Positions 34,719 to 44,815 of a stretch of 64,000 nt of DNA are shown piece after piece. The notes beneath the pieces were generated by a model. That model had not been told where the DNA came from. It did not search any database and saw only the letters and a list, made by a program, of their open reading frames with translations. Position numbers and translations under genes: made by a program. Source of the stretch: an uncultured Treponema sp. (lineage in GTDB: Bacteria; Spirochaetota; Spirochaetia; Treponematales; Treponemataceae); assembly GCA_905372235.1 (NCBI GenBank), contig CAJPOF010000004.1:1-64000 (forward strand), written 5' to 3'. Every line of letters starts with the position of its first letter. Within the stretch, counting starts at the first letter, position 1.

Positions 34719-36014
34719 ATGACCTTGAAGGACTTTCAGAACTGGCTTGACAGATACCTGAATTTTGAGAAGAGCCAAAAAAAAGGAATATTTTGGCTTG
34801 ATTCCATGAAATTTCTTGCAAGAAAACTTGGAAATCCGCAGGATAAAATTCCTTGCATTCACGTGGCAGGCTCAAAAGGAAAAGGAAGCGTCTCTTCGAT
34901 GATAGCAAGCATACTGAAAGAAGAAGGCCTGAACTGCGGACTTTACACATCCCCTCACATAAGCGACATAAGAGAAAGAATCGGAACGGCAGACGGATTT
35001 TTCTGCGATTCTGTATACGATGCGGCATCTTCTGTTCTGGTATCGGCAGTTACCTCCATCGATGAAAAAGAGATTCCCAGAGGCAGGAAATTCACATGGT
35101 TTGAGCTTGTTACTTTGTTTTCGTTCCTCTGCTTTGTTGAAGCAAAATGCGATTTTGCCGTCTACGAAGTGGGACTTGGAGGAAGGCTCGATTCGACAAA
35201 TATCTTGAAGCCTAGGGTTTCCGTCATCACTCCGATAGAAAAGGAACACACGGAATTTCTTGGGAACACCATAAAAAAGATTGCAAAAGAAAAAGCCGGA
35301 ATCATAAAAGAAGGGATTCCTTGCGTCATATCAAGACAGATACACAAAGATGCTGAAAATGTATTCCTTGAGACATGCACGGAAAGAAAAAGCGATGCGC
35401 TTCTTGTACGGAAAATATGTTCCGTTCAAAAAATTTTTTACACCGATGGAAAAATGAATCTTGAATTCTCGTCTGAAAATGAAAAGATTAAGACTTGCAT
35501 GCGTCTTATTGGGAAAAAACAGGCGGAAAACGCAGAAACCGCATACGTCGCCGTAAAAACCGCTTTTCCAAAGATTTCGTTAAAATCCATCGAAAAAGGA
35601 CTTTCAAATGCGTTCATTCCGGGAAGGTTTGAGATACACGGGAACATCGTGATGGACGGGGCGCACACTGTAGGAAGCGTGTCAAACGCCATCCGCACAA
35701 TAAAAGAAATTTTTCCCGACAAAGAAAAACTTCTTCTTTTTTCCTGCGCAGGCGACAAAAACATGAAAGGAATGATTAAACTTTTTAAAGGAATCTTTAA
35801 AAAAATCGTATTCACAGAGCCAAAGTCCGTAAGGAATTCGGACAGCGAAAAACTTCTTTCCATCGCAAAAGAATTAAAAATAGAAGCGGAAGCGATGCCC
35901 GATGTCAGAGAGGCGACTGAAACATTAAAATCACAGATGAAAGAAACCGATATTCTACTTGTAGCAGGCTCTTTTTATCTTGTGGCGGAAATAAAAAACG
36001 GCGGTATCATATGA
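34719..36014 (+). CDS. folC: Folylpolyglutamate / dihydrofolate synthase
   Basis: 431 residues from the ATG at 34719; a longer in-frame opening to 34617 runs through the promoter and is rejected. The Mur-ligase-type P-loop is HVAGSKGKGSVSSM, followed by LYTSPHISDIRERI and YEVGLGGRLDSTNIL, with VMDGAHTVGSV near the C-terminal domain, all FolC signatures. The enzyme adds glutamate to folates and may also make dihydrofolate. Its stop overlaps the alr start by 4 bases. Confidence 0.93.
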   Translation: MTLKDFQNWLDRYLNFEKSQKKGIFWLDSMKFLARKLGNPQDKIPCIHVAGSKGKGSVSSMIASILKEEGLNCGLYTSPHISDIRERIGTADGFFCDSVYDAASSVLVSAVTSIDEKEIPRGRKFTWFELVTLFSFLCFVEAKCDFAVYEVGLGGRLDSTNILKPRVSVITPIEKEHTEFLGNTIKKIAKEKAGIIKEGIPCVISRQIHKDAENVFLETCTERKSDALLVRKICSVQKIFYTDGKMNLEFSSENEKIKTCMRLIGKKQAENAETAYVAVKTAFPKISLKSIEKGLSNAFIPGRFEIHGNIVMDGAHTVGSVSNAIRTIKEIFPDKEKLLLFSCAGDKNMKGMIKLFKGIFKKIVFTEPKSVRNSDSEKLLSIAKELKIEAEAMPDVREATETLKSQMKETDILLVAGSFYLVAEIKNGGII

Positions 36015-37159
36015 GATGTACAAAAGCGATAATATATTCTGAGAATCTAATCAACAACGTAAACGAAATAAAGAAAAATCTAAAAGAAGGTGTCCGGCTG
36101 TGCTGTGCGGTGAAAGCAAACGCATACGGAAACGACGCGTTGAATTCTGCAAAAATCTACGAAAGCCTTGGAGCCGAATACCTTGCGATAGCAACGGTCG
36201 AAGAAGGAAAAGAACTCAGGGCGTGCGGAATAAAGACAAAACTGCTTCTTCTAAGCCTTTCCGACCCCGACGATTTATCGGACATCGTGAAAAACGACAT
36301 TACGCCGCTTGCCTTTGAGAGCGAATACATCTCGCTGCTTGAAAAAACCGCCGCCAAACTTGAAAAAAAATGTTCCGTTTTTCTTGCAATAGACACGGGA
36401 ATGGGAAGGATTGGCTGCTATCCGGAAGATGCGCACAAAATCGCAAAGGAAATTTCTGTTCAGCCGCACCTTTTTCTTTCCGGAACAATCACGCACTTTT
36501 CCGTATCTGACGACATTTCCGAAGAGAGCATAGCGTACACAAAAGAACAGTTTGCCCTGTTCACCAAGGCGATAAAATCCATCGAAGACGAAGGGCTCGA
36601 TCCGGGAATAAGGACTTGTTCCGCAAGCGCAGCATCCATCGCTTTTCCTGAAATGCAGCTTGACATGGTTCGCCCCGGCATAATTCTGTACGGCTACTAC
36701 GCTGACAGAGTGTCGAAAGAATATCTTGAAGGAAAAGGAATAAAAATGAATCTCAAGCCTGTGATGCAGCTTGAGACTAAAGTAAGTTCCATAAGAAAAA
36801 TAAGAAAAAATCATTTTGTAAGCTACGGAAGGACATGGAAAGCCAAAGAAGACACCATGATTGCAGTCCTCCCCATAGGATATGCCGATGGACTTCTAAG
36901 ACGATGCTCTCCGGGGCTTTTAGTCTCGATAAACGGAAAAGCCTACCCCGTCATCGGAAGAATCTGCATGGACCAATGCATGGTAGACTTGGGTTCTACG
37001 GAAAACGGCGTGAACATCTGGGACAAGGCAATAATATTCGGACCGAAAGGAAACGGGGCAATCCTGGACGCACGCGACATAGCAGACATGACAGGAACGA
37101 TTCCCTACGAGGTAATGACTTCAATATCATGCAGGGTAAAAAGAAACATAATCGACTAG
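36011..37159 (+). CDS. alr: Alanine racemase
   Basis: 382 residues, fold-type III PLP enzyme making D-alanine for peptidoglycan. The cofactor Lys is K35 in CCAVKANAYGN. The second catalytic residue is the Tyr in FVSYGRTW (about 273). PIGYADGLLRR and GRICMDQCMVDLG are further signatures. The length is normal. The ATG overlaps the folC stop, giving coupled translation. No terminator is visible before the pta leader. Confidence 0.96.
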   Translation: MRCTKAIIYSENLINNVNEIKKNLKEGVRLCCAVKANAYGNDALNSAKIYESLGAEYLAIATVEEGKELRACGIKTKLLLLSLSDPDDLSDIVKNDITPLAFESEYISLLEKTAAKLEKKCSVFLAIDTGMGRIGCYPEDAHKIAKEISVQPHLFLSGTITHFSVSDDISEESIAYTKEQFALFTKAIKSIEDEGLDPGIRTCSASAASIAFPEMQLDMVRPGIILYGYYADRVSKEYLEGKGIKMNLKPVMQLETKVSSIRKIRKNHFVSYGRTWKAKEDTMIAVLPIGYADGLLRRCSPGLLVSINGKAYPVIGRICMDQCMVDLGSTENGVNIWDKAIIFGPKGNGAILDARDIADMTGTIPYEVMTSISCRVKRNIID

Positions 37160-37235
37160 GATTTTTTTCGTTTTTTATATTTTTTACAAAAGTCAAAAAA
37201 CCGTACGGAAATCAACACAAATCTTTGTATTAAAA

Positions 37236-37264
37236 TGCAAAATAGCATAATTCTGTGCTATAAT
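37236..37264 (+). promoter_or_regulatory. Promoter and possible operator of pta
   Basis: Extended -10 TGCTATAAT (TATAAT at 37259-37264) with a weak -35 TGCAAA (37236-37241). An inverted repeat ATAGCA...TGCTAT (about 37243-37262) overlaps the -10 box and could be a repressor site. Confidence 0.5.
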
Positions 37265-37327
37265 AAGTTCCCTTGGTTCGGAATCGGAAAAAACGCTTAA
37301 ACGCCTAGTTTTTCCTGCACGGACAAG

Positions 37328-37394
37328 AGTTTCTGCATTATGTTCGCAGAAACTAAAAAAATCCGTTTAAAATTAATTTTTCAAAGCGGATTTT
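37328..37394 (+). other. Structured 5' leader of pta (two hairpins)
   Basis: AGTTTCTGC (37328-37336) pairs perfectly with GCAGAAACT (37346-37354). Directly after it AAAATCCG (37357-37364) pairs with CGGATTTT (37387-37394) around a longer AT-rich loop, followed by TATTTCATAGATTTTTT. The second hairpin might act as a weak terminator or attenuator. About 150 bases of leader precede pta. Confidence 0.5.
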
Positions 37395-37420
37395 ATTTCA
37401 TAGATTTTTTAGGAGTCAAT

Positions 37421-38440
37421 ATGGATTTTGTAGCGGAAATTAAAAGAAAGGCAAAGGCATTGCAAAAATCTATAGTCCTTCCGGAAGGAACGGAGGAAAG
37501 GACTGTGCAGGCCGCCGTAAAAATAAAGGCGGAAGGAATCGCAAAGGAAGTCATCCTTCTTGGAAACAGGGCGGAAATAGAAAAGACCGCTTCCAAAAAA
37601 GGAGTGAGCATTGAAGGAATCACCACGATAGATCCGTCGGAATCGGAATGGCTCAACGATTTTGGAAATGAATATTTTGAACTCAGGAAAAAGAAAGTCG
37701 ACGCAAACGGAAATCCGCTCATGGACAGAAATAAGGCTCTAAAAGAAATAGCCGATCCTATGAAATTCGGAGCGATGATGGTTCACATGGGAAAAGCCGA
37801 TTCCATGGTGTCGGGAGCGATTTCTTCTACGGCGGACATGCTCAGGGCAGGTCTTACAATCGTAAAAACCGCCCAAGGTTCAAAAACGGCTTCCTCATGC
37901 TTCATAATGGACACACACGACAAAAAATGGGGACATGAAGGACTTCTTGTTTTTTCAGATTGCGCAGTAGTTCCCGACCCGGATGCAGAACAGCTTTCCG
38001 ACATCGCCGTGGCGGCAGGAAAAACATGCAAGGCTCTTCTTGGAGTTGAACCTGTGGTGGCTATGCTTTCGTTCAGCACAAAAGGTTCCGGCGGAAAAGA
38101 CCCGTCGGTTCTCAAAGTGCAGGAAGCTTTGAAAATCGCAAAAGAAAAAGCGCCGGATATGCTTATTGACGGAGAACTTCAGCTTGACGCGGCTTTGATT
38201 CCTGAGGTTACAGCCATAAAAGCCCCCGAAAGTCCCGTAAAAGGGAAGGTAAACACAATAATATTTCCGAACCTGAACGCAGGAAACATTGGATACAAAC
38301 TTGTCCAAAGGCTTTCCGGCGCTGACGCCTATGGGCCTATCCTTCAAGGATTCGCAAAACCTATAAGCGACCTTAGCCGAGGCTGTTCCGTAGAGGACAT
38401 TGTTGTTACCGTCGCGATAACATTGGTTCAGGGAAGCTAG
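37421..38440 (+). CDS. pta: Phosphate acetyltransferase
   Basis: 339 residues, the short form of Pta that interconverts acetyl-CoA and acetyl phosphate. Start is the ATG at 37421 with AGGAG 6 bases upstream; an in-frame extension to 37340 lies in the leader. KSIVLPEGTEERTVQAA, MVHMGKADSMVSGAISSTAD and FPNLNAGNIGYKLVQRL are family signatures. It works in acetate and ATP-yielding fermentation. No ackA is present in the window. The lipoprotein gene follows after 20 bases. Confidence 0.96.
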   Translation: MDFVAEIKRKAKALQKSIVLPEGTEERTVQAAVKIKAEGIAKEVILLGNRAEIEKTASKKGVSIEGITTIDPSESEWLNDFGNEYFELRKKKVDANGNPLMDRNKALKEIADPMKFGAMMVHMGKADSMVSGAISSTADMLRAGLTIVKTAQGSKTASSCFIMDTHDKKWGHEGLLVFSDCAVVPDPDAEQLSDIAVAAGKTCKALLGVEPVVAMLSFSTKGSGGKDPSVLKVQEALKIAKEKAPDMLIDGELQLDAALIPEVTAIKAPESPVKGKVNTIIFPNLNAGNIGYKLVQRLSGADAYGPILQGFAKPISDLSRGCSVEDIVVTVAITLVQGS

Positions 38441-38460
38441 TCTAAAACGCCTCCGGATTA

Positions 38461-39648
38461 ATGAAATTTAACATAACTGGAAAAATACTCGCCGCGCTTA
38501 TCGTGCCGCTATTTTTTCTATACGGCTGCGCCTCCACAGGAAAGCCTATGGAAAATGCGGCGCATGAGCCAGTCTCTTTAACCCTACTTTTTGGCGGAGA
38601 CATAATGGCGCATGAAGAAAATTTTTCCATGAAGGATTTTTCCCTTATTTGGACTGACGTAAAACCTCTTGTGTCAGGCGCGGATTTTTCGTTCGCAAAC
38701 ATAGAATCTCCGGTTATGGATTCCAAAAAATGGGAAGGATACCCCAGGTTCAACATGCACTCCGACTACGTAAGAAAAGCAATAGAGGCGGGATTCAACG
38801 TTTTTTCGCTAGCAAACAACCACTCAAACGATCAGGGGCTTATCGGGCTTTATTCAACAAGAAAGACATTCTGTGATTTGAAGGAAGAACTTAAAGGCTC
38901 TGAAAGACCTATATATTTTTCGGGCATAAAGGATAAATCGCTTGAAGATGATTTTGACTATACAATCATAGAAAAAAACGGTTTCAGGATTCTTTTTGTC
39001 GCAATCACGGAACTTCTGAACCTTCCGCCCTACTACAACAAAACCTTGAACTATGTTCCGCCTACAGAAAACGAAAGGAAAAAACTTACCCGCTTCATAA
39101 AAAAAACAAGGATAGAACAAGAGGTAGATTTTTTTGTCCTTTCCGTTCATACAAGCGAGGAAGAATATGTTTCAAAGGTGGACGAAAGTCGGAAGGCTTT
39201 ATACAGAGACTTTCTTGAAAGCGGAGCGGATATCGTATGGGCAAACCATCCGCACGTCATAAGGGAATATGAGATTTATGGCGACTCAAAAACTTCCCTT
39301 GTAAAAAAACTTATTTTCTACGGGAACGGGAACACTATAAGCGGACAGAGACGGAATCCCATGTTTTCAAAACCTGAAAATCCACGTGAATACACGGGAG
39401 ACGGACTGTTGTTTGAAGTAAAACTTACAAAGCACTATAATGAAGACGTTCCGCAGGTTTCAGTGACCGAGACAAAGGCTCACTACATAACCACATACAT
39501 AGATACCGAAAGAAATTTTCTCGTGAAAAAACTTGATGAAGATTTCATAAACGACCTTAATAAAGAAAACAGAACCGAATGGGCTTCATACATCGCCCGC
39601 CGGAAAGAAATAACGGAAAAAACAAAGGAAACTTTTATATGGCAATAG
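38461..39648 (+). CDS. CapA-family lipoprotein (poly-gamma-glutamate synthesis type)
   Basis: 395 residues. A signal peptide ends in the lipobox LYGC (about 21-24), so this is a lipoprotein. LLFGGDIMAHE, then NIESPV, SLANNHSNDQG and ANHPHVIREYEIYG are the metallophosphatase-like signatures of the CapA / PGA_cap family. In Bacillus CapA helps make poly-gamma-glutamate; most homologues are of unknown function. No CapB/CapC neighbours here, so a capsule role is not supported. No Shine-Dalgarno before the ATG; probably read through from pta. The 3' end overlaps the helicase gene by 10 bases. Confidence 0.88.
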   Translation: MKFNITGKILAALIVPLFFLYGCASTGKPMENAAHEPVSLTLLFGGDIMAHEENFSMKDFSLIWTDVKPLVSGADFSFANIESPVMDSKKWEGYPRFNMHSDYVRKAIEAGFNVFSLANNHSNDQGLIGLYSTRKTFCDLKEELKGSERPIYFSGIKDKSLEDDFDYTIIEKNGFRILFVAITELLNLPPYYNKTLNYVPPTENERKKLTRFIKKTRIEQEVDFFVLSVHTSEEEYVSKVDESRKALYRDFLESGADIVWANHPHVIREYEIYGDSKTSLVKKLIFYGNGNTISGQRRNPMFSKPENPREYTGDGLLFEVKLTKHYNEDVPQVSVTETKAHYITTYIDTERNFLVKKLDEDFINDLNKENRTEWASYIARRKEITEKTKETFIWQ

Positions 39649-42173
39649 ACTACAAATCCCTTCCTGTATACGAACAGAAAGAAAGAATCCTTGAGGCGCT
39701 CAAAGAAAACCAGGTTATTGTCGTCCAAAGCCCCACAGGCTCAGGAAAGACAACCCAAATCCCTGTAATACTTCACGAAGCCGGATACGACTCGACAGGA
39801 ATGATTGCCGTAACGCAGCCCAGAAGGATAGCCGCGCTCAGCGTAAGCGAGTTCATATCAAAACAGCTTGGCACAAGCTATCCGGGACTTGTCGGCTACA
39901 AGATGAGATTCGAGGACAAGACGAACGAAACCACAAAAATCAAGATAATGACAGACGGAATGCTTCTTCAGGAGATGAAACTTGATCCGTGGCTTTCAAA
40001 ATATTCTGTCATCATGGTTGACGAGGCGCATGAAAGGTCTTTGAACATAGATTTTGCGCTCGGACTTCTTAAACGAGTCCTTGAGGTAAGAAAAGAATTC
40101 AAGATAATCGTAAGTTCCGCAACCATGAACGCAGAGGCTTTCTCTCAGTATTTCGGACTTTGCCCGATTGTGACTATAGACACGGTAACTTTTCCGGTCG
40201 CCATGGTATACGATCCGCCAAAGATTCCCGCCTCCACCATAAGCGAAGAAGCGTCGGACATGCTTCTTCAAAAAATAGGAGAAACCGTCAGGCGGGTTCT
40301 TGACAACGGAGATGACGGAGGAATACTCATATTTCTTCCCGGCGAAAAAATCATAAAGGACTGCATGAGGTATCTTGACCACAGCCACTATGCCTCCAAG
40401 CTCCATACCCTGCCGCTTTACGGAAGGCTTTCAAAAGAAGACCAGGAACGAGTGTTCCTTGAGCCGCCAAAAGGAAAAAAGAAGGTAATAATCTCCACAA
40501 ATATAGCAGAAACTTCCGTGACAATAGCTGACATAACCACGGTGATAGATTCCGGACTTGCAAAACTGAATTTTTACAATCCAAGGACATTCACTTCCAC
40601 GTTAAGCGAGACACAGGTCTCAAAAGCCAGCTGCAATCAAAGGCGAGGCAGGGCGGGTCGCACAAGAGAGGGAACCTGCTACCGCCTTTACGGAAGAAAG
40701 GATTTTGAAAGCCGTCCGCTTTATACGACTGAAGAAATCTACAGGACTGATTTAAGCGAAGTCGTTCTTCAGATGGCGGATCTTGGAATCACCGATTTCA
40801 TGGGATTTGACTTCATCTCTCATCCCGGAAAGGAAGGAATAATCGGAGCGATAGATACCCTTGATATGCTCGGAGCGCTTGACGAAGAAAGAAACCTTAG
40901 CTCCATCGGAAAACTAATGGTTAATTTTCCGCTTGAACCCAGGGTATCAAGGATAATTGTTGAATCAATAATGAAATATCCCGATGTTATGGAAGAAGTC
41001 CTTATAGCATCGTCCTTCCTTTCTGCGAATTCGCCTTATGTTCTTCCGCCGGGAGAGGAAATGGAGGCAAGAAAGGCACACCACCGCTTCCAGGAAATTG
41101 AAGGAGATTTTGTCTCATACCTGAAACTTTTTTCCGAATTCACAAATTCCCAGAACAAGGCGATGTTCTGCGAAAAAAACTATCTTGACCTCAGAATGAT
41201 GCTAGAAATCCAGAACATAGACGAACAGTTAAAAGAAATCGTAGGACACATGGGACTTCCGATAGTCGGAGGCGGCGGCAAGTCGGATTATCTTACCTGC
41301 ATAGCGTCGGGAATGATACAGTTCGTCTGCGAAAGAAGCGGAAGAGAATCCTATAGAAGCCTGACAGCCGACAAGATTTTCATACATCCCGGAAGCGTAA
41401 TGTTCAGGAAAGAACCTCTTTACATAGTGGCAGGCGAGATAGTAAGAACATCAAGAATGTTTGCGATGAGCGTTTCGCCGCTTACAAGGAACATCCTCGG
41501 AAAACTTTCAGATGACATACTTCCAAGACTGGATGCCGCATCAAGTCATTCCGGGAAAAACGCCTCACAGAAAAAAGAAAGAAACAAAAACTTTCTAGAA
41601 AAATCCTATGGTTCTGAAGGAAAGCGTACATTCAATCTTTCAGGAACCTGCTTCACGGTAGAAAAAATAAAAGGAAGGAACACAGTGATTCTTCCTGTAG
41701 AAGAACTAAAACGCGCGCTTAAAAACGCAGGTTCAGATAAAAATGATGTTCCTAAAGGGCTATGCGGAAAAATTGTCTATCCGGACGGCTACAGCCTTTT
41801 CGAGGACGTCAAGATGAGCCAAATACTTAACCTTTCCGCCCACATAGATTTCACCCCTCTAAACGGAAAAAAATGGAACAGGAATCTGAACATCAGCATA
41901 GACGAAAAGAACGCCGCAGAAAACCTCACGTGCGCAATAGAGAATGTGCTTAAAGTCGCGGAGGCAAAAAAGAAATCAAAATCCTATGGGCTTATCGCCC
42001 TCTACACCAACGGAAACGGAAATTACTGGACAAAGGTTTCAAAAGGACTTCATACGGCGGTCAAGGAAAGCATATATTCGCTTGAGACTCTTGTAGACAA
42101 AGAGGATTTTTTCACAAAGGAAGAGCAGTCAAAGATAAACAAAATCTACAGACTGCTGAACAGCGTTCTTTAG
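39639..42173 (+). CDS. hrpA: DEAH-box RNA helicase (HrpA/HrpB type)
   Basis: 844 residues from the ATG at 39639 (AAGGAAA about 8 bases upstream); an in-frame extension lies within capA. Motif I is SPTGSGKTTQIP, motif II DEAH in MVDEAHERSL, motif III SSATMNAEAF, motif VI QRRGRAGRTREG. The enzyme unwinds RNA with ATP. At 844 residues it is closer to HrpB in size than to E. coli HrpA (about 1300), but the C-terminal region does not settle the name. The 3' end overlaps the convergent HEAT gene by 4 bases. Confidence 0.88.
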   Translation: MAIDYKSLPVYEQKERILEALKENQVIVVQSPTGSGKTTQIPVILHEAGYDSTGMIAVTQPRRIAALSVSEFISKQLGTSYPGLVGYKMRFEDKTNETTKIKIMTDGMLLQEMKLDPWLSKYSVIMVDEAHERSLNIDFALGLLKRVLEVRKEFKIIVSSATMNAEAFSQYFGLCPIVTIDTVTFPVAMVYDPPKIPASTISEEASDMLLQKIGETVRRVLDNGDDGGILIFLPGEKIIKDCMRYLDHSHYASKLHTLPLYGRLSKEDQERVFLEPPKGKKKVIISTNIAETSVTIADITTVIDSGLAKLNFYNPRTFTSTLSETQVSKASCNQRRGRAGRTREGTCYRLYGRKDFESRPLYTTEEIYRTDLSEVVLQMADLGITDFMGFDFISHPGKEGIIGAIDTLDMLGALDEERNLSSIGKLMVNFPLEPRVSRIIVESIMKYPDVMEEVLIASSFLSANSPYVLPPGEEMEARKAHHRFQEIEGDFVSYLKLFSEFTNSQNKAMFCEKNYLDLRMMLEIQNIDEQLKEIVGHMGLPIVGGGGKSDYLTCIASGMIQFVCERSGRESYRSLTADKIFIHPGSVMFRKEPLYIVAGEIVRTSRMFAMSVSPLTRNILGKLSDDILPRLDAASSHSGKNASQKKERNKNFLEKSYGSEGKRTFNLSGTCFTVEKIKGRNTVILPVEELKRALKNAGSDKNDVPKGLCGKIVYPDGYSLFEDVKMSQILNLSAHIDFTPLNGKKWNRNLNISIDEKNAAENLTCAIENVLKVAEAKKKSKSYGLIALYTNGNGNYWTKVSKGLHTAVKESIYSLETLVDKEDFFTKEEQSKINKIYRLLNSVL

Positions 42174-43660
42174 TTCCCATTGCTCTTTGCGCCATCCTTG
42201 TTTTCTTCAGCCTCGTCTTTTATGCCAAGGATTTTCTTTGCCGTATTCCTGTTGGAGTCCTTGGCTTTTCCATCCTTTGCTATAGCCTGAACGAACGGAA
42301 GGGCGGCTTCGTAGCGGCCTTTTCTGTAAAGTTCAAGCCCCTGGCTTACAGTTACGGCATCTTTTGACTGAAGATAGAGAATGTCTATCTCGCCGTAAGA
42401 AGGACGGGCATATTTTATGAAAAGTTTTCCAAGCGAAGCTCTAAGGTCTTTTCTTCTGTCGTCTTTAAGCACGTCTTTGGAAAGCTCTATTATCTCGCTC
42501 TCACCCGCTTCTCCGTTTTCAAAAAGAGCCTCGCATATCATCTTTTTTGTAGCGTCGGGAACTTTCTTTTCCTTCAACTGAGAGACAAGAAACTCGTTTC
42601 CTTGGGAAGTGTTCATTTTTGCGATGGCAGGATAACATTCCTTTTTCACCGCATTTTCAGAATCGTTTTTTGAGCGATATATAAGATATTCAAGCGCATC
42701 CGTAAGCGAAAGTTCCTTTGAAGCCTTTATCGCCTCAATCCTCACTTTGTAGTGGTCGTCCCTTATGGCTTGGATAATAAGATTTGTCGCCTTCTTTTCG
42801 TCCGGAAAATTGGAAAGACCTTTTATGCAGTACTGCCTCATGTTCGGGTCTCCCTTCTGGAAAAGGTCTATAAGCACGGGAACTGCCTCCGCCTTCTTCA
42901 TGTTTCCGATTGCCTCGCAGGCATACATCCGGACAAAGCCGTTTTCATCTTCGTCCTGGGCTATTTTCACGATGGAATCAAAGGTTTCCACGGCGTTCAT
43001 CTCGCCTAAAGTCCGCATCAAAGCCTGCCTTTGCGGAACGGTAAGATCGTCTTTTTCAAGATAACGTGAAAGATATTCGGCTTCCTTTTTTCCGCCGGTT
43101 TTTCCAAGAGCGCTAAGAGCGCCCGAAAAATATTTTTCCTCGCCGGTTTCAAGAAGTTTTACCAATGCAGGGGCGGCGGCGGAAGACTTAACGTCAGCCA
43201 CGTAAAGAAAACATTTTTCGACCATGGAATCCTTTGTGTCATACGGATCGTCAAGAATTTCAACGGCATAATCCTCAAGACAAGGATCTTTCAGTTTTGA
43301 AAAATATTCAAGAATCTTCATTTTTATCTCGCCGTTAGAAGTACCTAAAAAAACATCATAAAGTTCGTCGATAAACCTTGGGTCGTCCGAATCAAGAATC
43401 TTGTCGATTGTGCCGCTTATCTCGCCGGGAGTCCCAAATCGTATCGATTCCGTGTAGGATTTTTTGTCCGTTCCGTCCGGATCCCGCCTTTCCGCCTCAT
43501 GAAGTTTTTCTGCATCCGCAGGAACGGGACGTTTTGCGCCCGGAATTTCCACAACAAAATCTGAAATTTCTTGATTTTCTTCAGAAGATTTTTCTTCGAC
43601 CGAAAAAAACGGAAAACTCACAAAAAGCGCAATAAAGGCAATAAAAAATATTTTTTTCAT
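42170..43660 (-). CDS. Secreted HEAT-repeat protein, unknown function
   Basis: 496 residues from the ATG at 43660, with GGAG 8 bases upstream; the longer in-frame opening to 43981 lies inside tgt. A signal peptide MKKIFFIAFIALFVSFPFFS is followed by an acidic stretch and a series of two-helix repeats such as AAPALVKLLETGEEKYFSGAL and AVPVLIDLFQKGDPNMRQYCI, typical HEAT/PBS-lyase-type repeats. It probably binds another protein outside the cytoplasm. The start overlaps the tgt stop as ATGA. Last gene of the dut-lptF-lptG-tgt operon. Confidence 0.85.
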   Translation of the reverse strand: MKKIFFIAFIALFVSFPFFSVEEKSSEENQEISDFVVEIPGAKRPVPADAEKLHEAERRDPDGTDKKSYTESIRFGTPGEISGTIDKILDSDDPRFIDELYDVFLGTSNGEIKMKILEYFSKLKDPCLEDYAVEILDDPYDTKDSMVEKCFLYVADVKSSAAAPALVKLLETGEEKYFSGALSALGKTGGKKEAEYLSRYLEKDDLTVPQRQALMRTLGEMNAVETFDSIVKIAQDEDENGFVRMYACEAIGNMKKAEAVPVLIDLFQKGDPNMRQYCIKGLSNFPDEKKATNLIIQAIRDDHYKVRIEAIKASKELSLTDALEYLIYRSKNDSENAVKKECYPAIAKMNTSQGNEFLVSQLKEKKVPDATKKMICEALFENGEAGESEIIELSKDVLKDDRRKDLRASLGKLFIKYARPSYGEIDILYLQSKDAVTVSQGLELYRKGRYEAALPFVQAIAKDGKAKDSNRNTAKKILGIKDEAEENKDGAKSNGN

Positions 43661-44796
43661 ATTATTTCTCCTTTTCCGAACCGGAACAGATAATCTTTTT
43701 TGAAAGAGCAGAACCTGTCTTCCTCGATGGAAAGCCTTATTTCCTTCATCAGATTGTTCAAAAAATACAGGTTGTGGTAGCTTGCAAGCATAGAACCCAA
43801 TATCTCCTGCTCCTTGAAAAGATGCCTTAGGTATGCCCTTGAATAAGTCCTGCAGACCTTGCAGCCGCACTCCTCGTCCACAGGCGAAAAATCGTGTCTG
43901 AACCTTTCCTGCTTTATTGAAAGCATTCCGTTGTGCGTAAAATAAGAGCCGTTTCTTGCGTTCCTTGTGGGAAGCACGCAATCGAACATATCTACTCCGT
44001 TATCCACCGCCTCAAAAATGTATTCGGGAGTTCCTATTCCCATGACGTACACAGGTTTTTCGCGTGGAAGAAGTTCCGTCGTATATGCAAGGAATTCATT
44101 GAAAGCCTCTTTTGGCTCTCCGACGCTAAGCCCTCCGATTGCGATTCCCGAAAAATCAAGCGACGAGACAAATTCCGCACTTTTTAAACGCAAATCCTTG
44201 TAGAAATTTCCCTGCACAATCGGAAAAAGTTCTCCTTGGTAGCCAGCCTCTTTTTCCTTTTCCCAAGCGGCTTTTGCCCTAAGAAGCCAATCCGATGTGA
44301 TTTTAAGGTCATGTTCCGCCCGGCTTTTTTCCGTTCCCCACGGCGTGCATATATCAAGCTGCATCTGTATGTCCGAATTGAATTTCACCTGAGTTTCCAC
44401 TACGTTTTCCGGCGTGAAAAGATGGTAGCTTCCGTCGATATGGCTTTGAAACCTCACGCCCTCGTCGCTTATCTTTCTAAGCTGACTAAGGCTAAACACC
44501 TGAAAACCGCCTGAATCCGTAAGGAAGTTTCCTTTGTATCCTGAAAAACCGTGCAGTCCGCCGGCTTCCTTTATAAGATCCGCTCCCGGACGAAGGTAGC
44601 AGTGGTATGTGTTCGAAAGTATTATCTCAAAACCGATTTCGTTTATGTCGTCCTTGGAAAGAGCCTTTACCGTGGCGTTAGTTCCGACCGGCATGAACAC
44701 GGGGGTGCTTACATTTCCGTGAGGAAGAGCGAGCGTTCCCGTCCTTGCCCTTGAATCCTTGCTTGTATGGCGGATGTCAAAAATTTTTGTACCCAT
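43657..44796 (-). CDS. tgt: tRNA-guanine transglycosylase
   Basis: 379 residues from the ATG at 44796 (AGGA 6 bases upstream); an extension into lptG is rejected. The enzyme exchanges guanine 34 for preQ1 in tRNAs with GUN anticodons on the way to queuosine. LTDSGGFQVFSLSQLRKIS carries the active-site Asp region, DCVLPTRNARNG the nucleophile Asp block, and CGCKVCRTYSRAYLRHLF the zinc ligands (C-x-C-x2-C-...-H). Length is standard. Confidence 0.97.
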   Translation of the reverse strand: MGTKIFDIRHTSKDSRARTGTLALPHGNVSTPVFMPVGTNATVKALSKDDINEIGFEIILSNTYHCYLRPGADLIKEAGGLHGFSGYKGNFLTDSGGFQVFSLSQLRKISDEGVRFQSHIDGSYHLFTPENVVETQVKFNSDIQMQLDICTPWGTEKSRAEHDLKITSDWLLRAKAAWEKEKEAGYQGELFPIVQGNFYKDLRLKSAEFVSSLDFSGIAIGGLSVGEPKEAFNEFLAYTTELLPREKPVYVMGIGTPEYIFEAVDNGVDMFDCVLPTRNARNGSYFTHNGMLSIKQERFRHDFSPVDEECGCKVCRTYSRAYLRHLFKEQEILGSMLASYHNLYFLNNLMKEIRLSIEEDRFCSFKKDYLFRFGKGEII

Positions 44797-44815
44797 AAAA
44801 AATCCTTTTATTGAA

